Shown in pieces: positions 53,196 through 61,692 of a stretch of DNA of 64,000 nt (positions within the stretch are counted from its first letter, which is position 1; every line of letters starts with the position of its first letter). Origin of the DNA: Cohaesibacter gelatinilyticus (lineage in GTDB: Bacteria > Pseudomonadota > Alphaproteobacteria > Rhizobiales > Cohaesibacteraceae); the NCBI RefSeq assembly GCF_900215605.1, contig NZ_OBEL01000005.1, positions 124,001 to 188,000 on the forward strand. The letters run 5' to 3'. Made by a program: the position numbers and the translations under genes. Under the pieces are notes generated by a model, which ran no database searches, had not been told where the DNA came from, and worked only from the letters and a program-made list of their open reading frames with translations.

Positions 53196-54716
53196 TCAGT
53201 ACACTACTGACCCTTCAGTTGTTTTGCTGTTTTTATTTTTAATTTCACTCAGAACATCTTGAATTTTCGCCACACCATCTTCAATTTTATCCAATGCAAT
53301 ACTGGAATATCCCAGTCGGAAATAAGGGCATGGACTTGGAGGAGTAGAAAAGAAGGGATGACCTGGTTCAATCAGGACACCATGTGCCTCAAGTCTTTGA
53401 GCAAAGATCTTGCTATCCAGAAAATCTGGTCCTTTGATCCAAAAACTGGTTCCTCCATGCTGACTTTTACCTACCACTTGCAAATCTGTTTTGATCAAAG
53501 CTGCGCTCAATGCTTCGCTACGTTCACGCATGGCTTCGCGCATCTTGACGATGAGGGCATCATAATATCCCTGAGCCAGAAAATAGGCTGTGGTTCGCTG
53601 CATGTGCCCTGGAGGGTGGCGCAGCATCATTGTGCGCATTGTGCGTGCCTGACGGATGACTGGTTCGGGCGCAACGATATATCCAAGTCGAAGTCCTGGA
53701 AAAATTGACTTGGAAAAGCTACCCACGTAAAGCACGCGACCAGATCGGTCCAATGATTTCAGGGCCGGACTGGGAGCTTGCAGGAAGCTGAGCTCGAACT
53801 CATAATCATCCTCCACAACAACGAAATCGTCTTTCTCCGCCAGATCCAACAGTTTCCGCCGTCGATCCATCGGCATGGTTACGCCAGTGGGGACGTGGTG
53901 AGACGGTGTGACAAACACACAATTGGTTTCTGGCGGAATGCAGGATGGATCCAGACCTTGCGTGTCAATTTGCAACCCCTTGGTGGGGACATCAGCAAAG
54001 CGCAGCATTTCCGGAACATCTGGATAGCCCGGCTCCTCATATATGAAAAGCTTCCGGTTATGTTTGAGGATATCGATGATGATCCAAAGAGCATTTTGCG
54101 CGCCCATCGTAATCAAAACCTGCTCCTTTGTGGCCTGAATTCCACGACGGGGAAGCGTGCGGTTACAGATATAGTCAACCAGCATGGGATCATCTTCACT
54201 GGCCCAGTCCCCGGCTAGCAGGTCAAACTCCTTGGCTCCCAAGGCTCGTCTGGCGCAATCTCGCCAAGCCGTATGATTAAACAAAGACCTATCCATTTGC
54301 CCATACAAAAATGGGTATGGATAGGTACCCCAGTCCCGTCTCTTAACGATTGTTCTGAGCCGCACGTGATCTTGTCTGAGCCGTTTTGACCACTGCAACT
54401 CATCGATTTCCTGCCCCTCCTGATCGGATTTTACGCGTCGGCGCGGCGCATTTGGCGATACGGCATAGCCCGATCTGGACATGGGGATCAAATAATTTTG
54501 AGCGACCAGCTCATTGTAAGCCAGCGTCACCGTCAGCCGTGAAATACCCAAAAATTTGGCCAGTGTCCGACTGGAAGGAAGCCACGTACCAGCAGGTATA
54601 TGATTTTGAAGTATAAGGGAAACCACCGAAGTGATCAGCTGTGCTTGCAGTGGAATCGTAGCCTTTTTGTCGATGAAAAACAGGTCCGGTGGAATGCGAT
54701 TTTTTTTATTGGACAT
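53196..54716 (-). CDS. tauR: MocR/GntR-type regulator with aminotransferase domain, TauR-like
   Basis: 506 residues. GntR winged HTH (about 20-90: LPSSRTLAKFLGISRLTVTLAYNEL, with the long family motif) joined to a fold-type I aminotransferase-like domain; the PLP lysine is in GSFSKSIFPGLRLGY, and the Asp of VVEDDYEFEL precedes it. TauR of Rhodobacter capsulatus is a MocR protein activating taurine genes. This one is divergent from a TRAP operon, and a CTGGACTTAA box lies in between, as reported for TauR. ATG 54716 follows CGGGGAAAC. Confidence 0.85.
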   Translation of the reverse strand: MSNKKNRIPPDLFFIDKKATIPLQAQLITSVVSLILQNHIPAGTWLPSSRTLAKFLGISRLTVTLAYNELVAQNYLIPMSRSGYAVSPNAPRRRVKSDQEGQEIDELQWSKRLRQDHVRLRTIVKRRDWGTYPYPFLYGQMDRSLFNHTAWRDCARRALGAKEFDLLAGDWASEDDPMLVDYICNRTLPRRGIQATKEQVLITMGAQNALWIIIDILKHNRKLFIYEEPGYPDVPEMLRFADVPTKGLQIDTQGLDPSCIPPETNCVFVTPSHHVPTGVTMPMDRRRKLLDLAEKDDFVVVEDDYEFELSFLQAPSPALKSLDRSGRVLYVGSFSKSIFPGLRLGYIVAPEPVIRQARTMRTMMLRHPPGHMQRTTAYFLAQGYYDALIVKMREAMRERSEALSAALIKTDLQVVGKSQHGGTSFWIKGPDFLDSKIFAQRLEAHGVLIEPGHPFFSTPPSPCPYFRLGYSSIALDKIEDGVAKIQDVLSEIKNKNSKTTEGSVVY

Positions 54717-54741
54717 GGCGTTTCCCCGCACAAAAATCGAT

Positions 54742-54773
54742 CTGGACTTAAATGAGATTTTAACTGGATATAT
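54742..54773. promoter_or_regulatory. Candidate TauR direct-repeat operator
   Basis: CTGGACTTAA (54742-54751) is a perfect match to the CTGGACYTAA repeat that I recall for TauR; a second, degenerate CTGGATATAT begins 22 bp later (54764-54773), about two helical turns away. It lies between tauR and tauK, in direct repeat as expected for MocR regulators. Confidence 0.65.
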
Positions 54774-54867
54774 CAATCAGGGATTATACGCAAGTATCCT
54801 TCGGGCAACGGAAATAAGAAAAATCAAATATTACTACTTTCTATATCAAAATATCTGGGAGGATATC

Positions 54868-55878
54868 ATGGCCTTTTCAATCAAAGGTTTGAAAACCGCT
54901 GTATTTGCAGCGGCTCTGGCAGTAGCAGTATCGCCAGTCTCGGCGAAAAACTTTAAGATTGCCGTTGGTGATGGCGCTGGTGGGACGCAAGAAGCACTTG
55001 GTAAAGCATTCATTGAAGCTCTTGAAAAAAATTCAAATAAAAAACATACGGCTACTCTTTTTCTGAATGGTCAGCTTGGATCAGAGCAAGATACAGTTAA
55101 TAATGCTGCCATGGGAGCATTGGATTTTTCTATTCTAGCCATTAACAATATAACACCTTTTTCTCCAAGTGTTGGCACTTTAACTTTGCCATATGTAATT
55201 CTAAGCTTGGAGGACGCGCAGAAAGTCACGACTGGACCTATTGGCCAGCAGCTTGTCAAGAACACGATCCGTGATGCCAATGTGCGTATCATCGGCTGGG
55301 CTTATTCTGGCTTCCGTGTGTTGTCGAACTCAAAAAAGCCAGTGAAGTCCGTGGCTGATCTTGATGGCCTTGTCGTGCGTGTTCCAAAGAATGCGATCAT
55401 GATCGAGACCTATAAGTCTTGGGGTATCAATCCAACTCCAATGGCCTGGTCTGAGACTTTTGCCGGTCTGCAGCAAAAAGTGGTTGATGGGCAGGACAAC
55501 CCATACATCACCATCAATGCGATGAAGTTCTATGAAGTACAGAAATACGTCACGAACCTTCGCTACATCTTCTCGATCGAACCGCTGGTCGTATCCGAAA
55601 GCCTGTTTCAGGACCTGTCAAAAGAAGATCAGCAAGCTGTTCTTGAAGCCGGTAAGGCAGCAACAGCTTTCTCTGCCAGCTTCCTGAAAGAAACAGAAGA
55701 TCGCATCAAGAAAGAACTGTCTGAAAAAGGCATGGAGATTTCTGATCCTGCCGATGGTGAGAAAGAGTTCATCGACAAAGCAACCAGCACTGTGTGGCCG
55801 AAATTTTACGAGAGCATCGGCGGCAAAGACAAGCTGAATGAAGTACTGACTGCACTGGGTCGTGAAACCGTCAAGTAA
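54868..55878 (+). CDS. tauK: TRAP transporter substrate-binding protein, probable taurine binding
   Basis: 336 residues, DctP family. A Sec signal peptide (about 1-25, cleavage after VSA), then the binding domain with LGKAFIEALEKNSNKKHTATLF and KVVDGQDNPYITINAMKFYEVQKYV typical of the DctP hinge. The taurine assignment rests on the neighbouring tauR-, usp- and tauXY-like genes and the TauR-type box. ATG 54868 follows GGGAGG. A 14-bp GC-rich hairpin separates it from the permease genes. Confidence 0.82.
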   Translation: MAFSIKGLKTAVFAAALAVAVSPVSAKNFKIAVGDGAGGTQEALGKAFIEALEKNSNKKHTATLFLNGQLGSEQDTVNNAAMGALDFSILAINNITPFSPSVGTLTLPYVILSLEDAQKVTTGPIGQQLVKNTIRDANVRIIGWAYSGFRVLSNSKKPVKSVADLDGLVVRVPKNAIMIETYKSWGINPTPMAWSETFAGLQQKVVDGQDNPYITINAMKFYEVQKYVTNLRYIFSIEPLVVSESLFQDLSKEDQQAVLEAGKAATAFSASFLKETEDRIKKELSEKGMEISDPADGEKEFIDKATSTVWPKFYESIGGKDKLNEVLTALGRETVK

Positions 55879-55896
55879 TGTCCTCCCATTGTGACA

Positions 55897-55936
55897 CCTT
55901 AATCCCGGGGATCCTTCGCGGCCCCCGGGATTAAGG
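55897..55936 (+). other. GC-rich intercistronic hairpin (tauK-tauL)
   Basis: Perfect 14-bp arms CCTTAATCCCGGGG / CCCCGGGATTAAGG, 12-nt loop. It lies in the same position (after the binding-protein gene) as the hairpin of the other TRAP operon. No T-run, so more likely mRNA 3'-end protection than full termination. Confidence 0.78.
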
Positions 55937-55972
55937 ATCCCTTTGTCTCATGAATGGGATAGGAGCCGACTG

Positions 55973-56548
55973 ATGACCCATTTTCTCAAATTCTGTGACC
56001 GTTTGGAAAGTTATATCTGTCGCTTTCTGCTCGTTTGCTTCGTCTCTCTTCTCTTCACTCAAGTTGTGTCTCGTCAAATATTTGGAACATCGATCACCTG
56101 GATTGAAGAATTATCAGTCTTCATGTTTGTCTGGTTCGTCTATTTTGGAGCCAGTTACGCCGCCCGAATTTCAGCTCATAACCGCGTTTCATTTCATTTT
56201 CGCTGGTTGCCAGCAAAGGTCGGAGTTTGGCTGGAAGCGTTTGCCGATCTCATCTGGGTGAGCTTCAATATCTACTTTGTCTATCTGGCCTACGACTTCA
56301 TCTTCTTCCGGATGAACAAGTTTTGGAAAGCACAAACGTTGGGTGTCGAGCTGAAATACATCTATCTGGTGCTCCCAATAGCTTTCGCACTGATGACCAT
56401 ACGCATTCTACAAGTGAATTATCTCAAGCTCGTCAAGGGCGTGGACATCAAAGACCCCGACAAGATCGATTTGCCGCTTGAGGATGAGCTGAATGATGTC
56501 GATGGCACATCAGCCACAAACAACACCAATAACGGAGGAAAGGCATAA
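55973..56548 (+). CDS. tauL: TRAP transporter small permease subunit (DctQ), probable taurine
   Basis: 191 residues, four membrane helices (about 20-40, 50-70, 90-112, 130-150) and a hydrophilic C-terminal tail rich in Asp/Asn. The DctQ motif region reads RQIFGTSITWIEELSVFMFVW. The ATG at 55973 is supported by AGGAG 7 nt upstream. Its TAA overlaps the tauM ATG (TAATG). Confidence 0.82.
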   Translation: MTHFLKFCDRLESYICRFLLVCFVSLLFTQVVSRQIFGTSITWIEELSVFMFVWFVYFGASYAARISAHNRVSFHFRWLPAKVGVWLEAFADLIWVSFNIYFVYLAYDFIFFRMNKFWKAQTLGVELKYIYLVLPIAFALMTIRILQVNYLKLVKGVDIKDPDKIDLPLEDELNDVDGTSATNNTNNGGKA

Positions 56549-57888
56549 TGGAGACCGCAATTGTCTATGTCCTGTTTGGCTCTTTTCTCGGATTGTTGCT
56601 GATTGGTGCCCCCATCACGGTTGCACTGGGTGTCGCATCGCTCATAACGACCTTCTATCTGGAAGAAAACCCCGTTAAGTTTGTCCAGATTGCTTTCACT
56701 TCTGTGGGATCCTTTCCGCTGATGGCATTGCCCGCCTTTATCCTGGCTGGGGCCTTGATGGAAGCAGCTGGCTTGTCTCGTCGCCTTATCAATGTAGCGG
56801 AGAGTTTTGCTGGTCCCTTTACAGGGGGTATCGCTGCCTCGACTGTTGTGGCGTGCCTGTTCTTTGGTGCTATTTCCGGCTCTGGTCCTGCGACAACAGC
56901 TGCCGTTGGCATGCTCATGATCCCCGCCATGATCAAACGCAACTACTCCCCTGGCTACGCGTCATCGCTGACGGCCGCTGCAGGTGGTCTTGGTATTGTT
57001 ATTCCCCCTTCTATTCCGATGGTTATTTTCGGAATTTCCGCCCTTGGCATGATTCCGCCTCCAGCTGCAGTTGAGAAGTTTGGCACATTCCAGTCCGTCT
57101 CAATTTCAAAGCTGTTCATCGCGGGCTTTGTTCCTGCCTTCATCATGGCGACCTGCTTGTTGGTTATGAATTATCTTCTATGCCGCAAGCATGGTTACAA
57201 GGGCACCAGTTCTGCCATGGATTTTGGGCATATCTTCCAAGCAATCCGTGAGGGCTTCTGGGCTCTGATGGCTCCGCTCGTCATTCTCGGCGGAATCTAT
57301 TCCGGTTTCTTCACGCCGACCGAAGCGGCAATTGTAGCCATCTTCTTCACACTATTTGTCGGCGCATTCATCTATCGCGAACTGGATTGGAAAGCGGTCA
57401 GTTCTTCACTGGAAACAACAACCTGGTTGTCCGGGCGGGTGCTCTTGATCCTGTTCACCGCAACTTTGTTTGGTCGCATCCTGGTGGAGAACCAGATCCC
57501 GGCCATCATTGCAGATGGCATGCTGTCACTGACCGAGAATGTCTATTTCATCTGGATCATGATCATAGCCTTCCTGTTGTTTGTCGGTATGTTCATGGAA
57601 ACTCTGGCCACGATCCTGATCCTGGTGCCGGTGATGTTACCAGTCGCATATAGCGTTGGTATCGACCCAATCCATTTCGGTGTGGTGATGATCTGCTCCC
57701 TGTCAATCGGGTTCCAGACTCCACCTTTGGGAGAAAATCTTTTCATCGCATCGGGCATCTCAAATGTCTCGATCGAGGAAATATCCATCAAGGCTCTGCC
57801 ATTCGCTGTGGTCAATATCATCGCAGTGTTGCTGATCGCCTTCTTCCCTGAACTGTCCCTGTGGCTCCCACGTCTGATGGGCTATTGA
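56548..57888 (+). CDS. tauM: TRAP transporter large permease subunit (DctM), probable taurine
   Basis: 446 residues with about 12 membrane helices. DctM signatures: FFGAISGSGPATTAAVGMLM, GGLGIVIPPSIPMVIFG, and FQTPPLGENLFIASG. Coupled to tauL. A universal stress protein gene follows 13 bp downstream; UspA-type partners of TRAP systems (for example TeaD with the ectoine TRAP transporter TeaABC) are known to modulate transport. Confidence 0.87.
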   Translation: METAIVYVLFGSFLGLLLIGAPITVALGVASLITTFYLEENPVKFVQIAFTSVGSFPLMALPAFILAGALMEAAGLSRRLINVAESFAGPFTGGIAASTVVACLFFGAISGSGPATTAAVGMLMIPAMIKRNYSPGYASSLTAAAGGLGIVIPPSIPMVIFGISALGMIPPPAAVEKFGTFQSVSISKLFIAGFVPAFIMATCLLVMNYLLCRKHGYKGTSSAMDFGHIFQAIREGFWALMAPLVILGGIYSGFFTPTEAAIVAIFFTLFVGAFIYRELDWKAVSSSLETTTWLSGRVLLILFTATLFGRILVENQIPAIIADGMLSLTENVYFIWIMIIAFLLFVGMFMETLATILILVPVMLPVAYSVGIDPIHFGVVMICSLSIGFQTPPLGENLFIASGISNVSIEEISIKALPFAVVNIIAVLLIAFFPELSLWLPRLMGY

Positions 57889-57901
57889 GGAGGCTTGTCT
57901 C

Positions 57902-58396
57902 ATGATTAGAGAAATCAACCGCATACTCTATGCAACCGACCTTACCGACAATGCAGCCTATGCCTTTGAATATGCTGCCGGTTTGGCAAAATCTCTGGAT
58001 GCTGAAATCCATGTCATTCATGTGGTCGAAGCTCTGAGCGATGATCAACGGGTAACCCTGACATTGTTCATCCAGAATGAAAAAGCCCGTGAAGAAGCCT
58101 TGCGACGGCGGGTCGATACGGCAACGGAGCTTCTTCATGAGCGACAGGACAAATTTTGGGAGTCGCTTGATGAGACAGAACAGGTCATCCGCGACAAGGT
58201 CGCGTCAGTTCGAGTCTTGGAGGGCTTTCCAGCTGAATCCATTCTGCATGAAGCGGAAGCCCTGGATTGCGACATGATCCTGATCGGAGCGCATGCTCAT
58301 GGCTTCAGCCATACCTTTCTTGGCTCGATTGCCAAGCGGGTTCTACGCCGTTCCACCATTCCCACCTTTGTGGTGCCTTTCAAAGACGAACTCTGA
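57902..58396 (+). CDS. Universal stress protein (UspA family) of the TRAP operon
   Basis: 164 residues, Rossmann-like UspA fold. N-terminus RILYATDLTDNAAYAFEYAA with the ATP-proximal Asp, and a C-terminal nucleotide-binding stretch GAHAHGFSHTFLGSIAKRVL in the family pattern G-x2-G-x9-G-S/T (the first Gly pair is spread, with an extra His). Probably ATP-binding and cytoplasmic. It is 13 bp after tauM and 17 bp before the SnoaL-like gene, so it belongs to the operon. Usp genes are reported in alphaproteobacterial taurine clusters and may tune the TRAP transporter. Confidence 0.85.
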   Translation: MIREINRILYATDLTDNAAYAFEYAAGLAKSLDAEIHVIHVVEALSDDQRVTLTLFIQNEKAREEALRRRVDTATELLHERQDKFWESLDETEQVIRDKVASVRVLEGFPAESILHEAEALDCDMILIGAHAHGFSHTFLGSIAKRVLRRSTIPTFVVPFKDEL

Positions 58397-58413
58397 CAAT
58401 TGGAGTAATGAGA

Positions 58414-58800
58414 ATGTCAAACACACTTACTGCAGAAGATCTTGCAGCAACTTTTGATGCCTTCAACCAGCATGATGTTGATGCTGTCATGAAGGTTTTT
58501 GCTGACGATGCAGTCTTTTACACCGTTGGTGGTGCAGAGGTTTACGGAACCAAGGTCGAAGGCAAAGACGCTATCGCAGCAGCCTTCAGTGCGGTATGGG
58601 CTGGAATGAAGGATGCTCATTGGGACCATCATAGCCATTTTGTGCATGGAGACCGGGCTGTGTCCGAATGGACCTTCACCGGCACCAATGCCCAAGGGCA
58701 GCGTGTCGAAGCACAGGGTGCAGATCTCTTCACCGTGCGTGATGGCAAAATCATCGTCAAACAAGCATTCCGCAAAGATCGGCCTCTACAAGCCGGTTGA
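58414..58800 (+). CDS. tauX: SnoaL/NTF2-like protein, probable taurine dehydrogenase small subunit
   Basis: 128 residues, NTF2-like cone fold (TFDAFNQHDVDAVMKVFADD, FYTVGGAEVYG, GADLFTVRDGKI). As a lone gene it would be a SnoaL-type protein of unknown function; its place directly upstream of a DadA-like FAD protein in a tau operon matches TauX. The ATG at 58414 is 8 nt after GGAG, a better spacing than the ATG at 58408. A 9-bp hairpin lies between it and the next gene. Confidence 0.75.
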   Translation: MSNTLTAEDLAATFDAFNQHDVDAVMKVFADDAVFYTVGGAEVYGTKVEGKDAIAAAFSAVWAGMKDAHWDHHSHFVHGDRAVSEWTFTGTNAQGQRVEAQGADLFTVRDGKIIVKQAFRKDRPLQAG

Positions 58801-58815
58801 GCCTGTCAGGAAAGC

Positions 58816-58846
58816 TGAAGGGCCTTGGCCAGTCTTGGGCCCTTCA
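58816..58846 (+). other. Intercistronic hairpin (tauX-tauY)
   Basis: Perfect 9-bp arms TGAAGGGCC / GGCCCTTCA around a 13-nt loop in the 114-bp gap. It may stabilise the upstream mRNA; there is no T-run. Confidence 0.6.
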
Positions 58847-58914
58847 CTCTGCAAAGAATGGCGCATCTTGCCGAGAATGACGGCGGATGCTCTATCAGTT
58901 GAAGGATTTTTGGT

Positions 58915-60312
58915 ATGGATCAGAACAAGATAAAGACAGCTCGTGATCAAGAACAATATGATCCGCTCTTTGATCCGCTCACCAATAAGGGGCCGGGATG
59001 CAATCAGGCCTATGCCCCTACTTACTGGATTGATACCGCAGGACAACCGCCAGAGGACGATGGGCCGGTCTCTTGCGATCTGGATGTGGAAGTTGCGGTC
59101 ATTGGCTCAGGATATACCGGCCTGAGCTGCGCGCTGCATCTGGCAAAGGACCATGGTATAGATGTCCATGTGCTAGAGGCCAATCAGGTAGCATGGGGTT
59201 GCTCTGTTCGAAATGGCGGGCAGGCTCAGATCTCGTCCGGGCGATTGAAGCGATCCGAATGGATTGCTCGTTGGGACCTGGATACAGCGAAAGCCTTACA
59301 TCGAGAGGTCAGTGAAGCTTTTGATCTCTTCCGCTCTTTGATCAAGGACCATGAGATTGATTGTAATCCGCAAGATGGTGGTCACTATTATGTGGCGCAT
59401 CGTCAATGGATGATGCCAAAGCTGGAAAAAGAAGCCGCACTTCTCAATGACAGCTTTTCCTATGGCGCGAAAATACTCTCAGCTGAGACCTATCGCAACG
59501 AAATAGCCAACGACCACGAGGCACAAGGTGCCATGTGGGAGCCGGACGGCGTGGCCATTCATGCTGCCAAATATGCATTTGGTCTTATGGAAGCTGCTCG
59601 CAACGCAGGGGCAAAAATCCATACCGCCAGTCCGGTCACCCATTGGGAAACAAAGCACGGCAAACACTATCTGCACACGCCTGGCGGTATTGTAAGAGCC
59701 CGTAAGGTATGCGTCGCAACTTCTGCTTACATTCCACGCAATTTACATCGCAAAACCAAAGATCGACTGATGCCGGTATTGTCCAACTCCGTTGTGACAC
59801 GCGTCCTGACGGACGATGAGTTGGCTGCATGTGGCATCAAGGTCACCTGTCCGCTTACCGATACCCGTGTTCTACGCCATTACTTCCGATTGTTGCCAGA
59901 CAATCGGATTCAGATCGGATCGCGCAGTTCCATCACCGGATCTGATGCTGACAATCCCAAACATCTGGCAGCTCTGTGTGAAGGATTGGCTCGCAAGTTC
60001 CCCGTACTACGGGACGTGAAACTGGATTATTCTTGGTGGGGATGGGTGGATGTCAGCCACGACATGATGCCGCGCATCACTCAGCCTGATCTGCAAGAAC
60101 AGATGTTCTACGCTATGGGATATGGAGGCAATGGTGTCATGTATTCAGCCATGGCCGGAAAGCGAATGGCAGATCTTGCGATGGGCGTTCCGACCCCGGA
60201 CCTACCTATTTGCGGATCTGAACTGCCTCATGAAGGCATTTTGACCCCATTCCGTCGCCTCGGTCAAAGATGGTTATACCAGTGGTATCATTATCGCGAT
60301 GAGCGTCGCTGA
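58915..60312 (+). CDS. tauY: FAD-dependent amine oxidoreductase, probable taurine dehydrogenase large subunit
   Basis: 465 residues, DadA/glycine-oxidase-like. After a ~55-residue N-terminal extension (PGCNQAYAPTYW) comes the FAD motif VIGSGYTGLSCALHLA. Later segments are WGCSVRNGGQAQISSG, LPDNRIQIGSRSS and WWGWVDVSHDMMPRI. TauY deaminates taurine to sulfoacetaldehyde, giving electrons to the respiratory chain. The assignment rests on strong resemblance and on context (tauR, tauKLM, usp, tauX, xsc). A gamma-glutamylputrescine oxidase-like function is the main alternative. AAGGA precedes the ATG. Confidence 0.82.
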   Translation: MDQNKIKTARDQEQYDPLFDPLTNKGPGCNQAYAPTYWIDTAGQPPEDDGPVSCDLDVEVAVIGSGYTGLSCALHLAKDHGIDVHVLEANQVAWGCSVRNGGQAQISSGRLKRSEWIARWDLDTAKALHREVSEAFDLFRSLIKDHEIDCNPQDGGHYYVAHRQWMMPKLEKEAALLNDSFSYGAKILSAETYRNEIANDHEAQGAMWEPDGVAIHAAKYAFGLMEAARNAGAKIHTASPVTHWETKHGKHYLHTPGGIVRARKVCVATSAYIPRNLHRKTKDRLMPVLSNSVVTRVLTDDELAACGIKVTCPLTDTRVLRHYFRLLPDNRIQIGSRSSITGSDADNPKHLAALCEGLARKFPVLRDVKLDYSWWGWVDVSHDMMPRITQPDLQEQMFYAMGYGGNGVMYSAMAGKRMADLAMGVPTPDLPICGSELPHEGILTPFRRLGQRWLYQWYHYRDERR

Positions 60313-60413
60313 GTGCGGGCAAATTCCTGTAAAGGCAGCTCGAACTATCAAGGTGTCTGGACTTGCAGAACGTGCTTGATCAATGGGTCCTGAACCCAAA
60401 TACCAAACATGGC

Positions 60414-60450
60414 AAAGAGCTTGAATGGCGGTGATCCATTTGAGCTCTTT
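60414..60450. terminator. Bidirectional terminator-like hairpin
   Basis: A 15-bp stem (AAAGAGCTTGAATGG / CCATTTGAGCTCTTT, two G-U pairs) with a 7-nt loop between convergent tauY and the LacI-type gene. Short T-rich stretches follow on both sides. Confidence 0.7.
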
Positions 60451-60491
60451 CATTTGGGTTTGTCGTTGTCAGGTGAGGTTTCGCAATCGCC

Positions 60492-61517
60492 TTATGGTGC
60501 TGTGTGAGTTGATCCGCGAACGACCAAGGACACATCAAGCTTGGATCGCATGATGCTGGTGACATTTTGTTCTGCTATGGAAATTGCCAGGTGATGCATG
60601 GCTTGTCGCCCGATATGGCGGGCGGGTATGCGAACTGTGGTTAAGCCCGGCTCCAGATCGGCAGATCCAGGGAAGTCACCAATCCCCACGATCGACAATT
60701 CTTTTGGCACATCCAATTTCAAGCGTTGGGCGGCGAAAAGAGCAGATTTGGCAATAAGATCATTGCCGCAAATCAGGGCTGTTGGCAGGTTATCGCGAGA
60801 GAGCAAGGACAGGCAGACCTGCTTGGCCTGCGAGACATCATAAAGTGCTTCCACGGCCCATTCTTCAGATGCTTGCAGACCAGCATCCTTGAGGGCAGCC
60901 ACCGCCCCAGCATTACGGGCACGGGCGCGGTCATTTTCTTCTGTCGGCGGCATGGCGAGACCGAATTTGGTATGGCCGAGATCAATCAAATGCTTGGCAG
61001 CCAGATAGCCTGCTTCAAAATTGTCGACACCGACACAGGAAAGGCGCGATTTGTCATTGAAATTCCACATGGCGATGGATGGAATATTTTGCTGCTCGAC
61101 CAACACATAGGTCGCGTCCAGATGATCAAGTCCAATAAGAGCAATTCCATCGACTCGATGTTCGAGCAGTTTGCGCAGAACCGACTCTTCCTTTTTGAGA
61201 TTGAAGCCATGGGTGGCGATGAGAATGGTGAAACCCTTGTCGTCTGCTACTTCGGTGAAAGCCTGAATCAATTCGGAAAAAATGGCATTGGTCACCACCG
61301 GCACCACCAGTCCGATCGTGCCGCTACGCTTGCCGTGAATGGTCTGAGCAGCACGATTGCGAATGTATCCAAGATTGCGCACAGCGTCTTCAATGCGCTT
61401 CAGGGTAGTGGGTTTGACCAGATCGGGATGATTGAAGCTCCTCGAAACCGTAGCTGGTGAAACACCAGCCTGTTGAGCAACTGCAAAAATATCGATCTTA
61501 TCTTTTTGTTTTTTCAT
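60492..61517 (-). CDS. LacI-family transcriptional regulator divergent from xsc
   Basis: 341 residues. N-terminal LacI HTH (about 8-28: DIFAVAQQAGVSPATVSRSF) and hinge helix, then a periplasmic-binding-like effector/dimer domain (about 62-335: TIGLVVPVVTNAIFSELIQA, DGIALIGLD, SIVGIGDFPGSADLEPGLTT). LacI proteins usually sense sugars; here the divergent target is xsc, so an intermediate of C2-sulfonate breakdown is a possible effector. That is inference. A LacI-like operator lies in the 175-bp gap. No such regulator is part of the taurine gene sets I know. Confidence 0.9.
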   Translation of the reverse strand: MKKQKDKIDIFAVAQQAGVSPATVSRSFNHPDLVKPTTLKRIEDAVRNLGYIRNRAAQTIHGKRSGTIGLVVPVVTNAIFSELIQAFTEVADDKGFTILIATHGFNLKKEESVLRKLLEHRVDGIALIGLDHLDATYVLVEQQNIPSIAMWNFNDKSRLSCVGVDNFEAGYLAAKHLIDLGHTKFGLAMPPTEENDRARARNAGAVAALKDAGLQASEEWAVEALYDVSQAKQVCLSLLSRDNLPTALICGNDLIAKSALFAAQRLKLDVPKELSIVGIGDFPGSADLEPGLTTVRIPARHIGRQAMHHLAISIAEQNVTSIMRSKLDVSLVVRGSTHTAP

Positions 61518-61544
61518 GCGAATTCTCTCTTATGAAAAAATTTA

Positions 61545-61558
61545 TGAAAACGTTTGCA
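61545..61558. promoter_or_regulatory. Candidate LacI-type operator between lacI-like gene and xsc
   Basis: TGAAAACGTTTGCA contains the perfect palindrome AAACGTTT (61548-61555) with a central CG, the usual LacI/GalR operator layout. It is 28 bp from the regulator start and about 135 bp from xsc. Confidence 0.6.
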
Positions 61559-61692
61559 TTATTATTTTCATACCATATCCTGAGTGTCAAGAAAACAAAA
61601 ATCCTCGTCATCAACAAGGCAACTCTTCGCTGACATTGATTGATAGGAAGCTTGTTGAACCGCAATTCAGACCAATTGGAGGGTTGAACAAA

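Noticed and set aside
53196-54716. Reading the MocR protein as an amino-acid aminotransferase enzyme
   Set aside because: It has an N-terminal GntR winged helix, is divergent from a transport operon and faces a TauR-type box; the aminotransferase fold is the regulator's effector domain.
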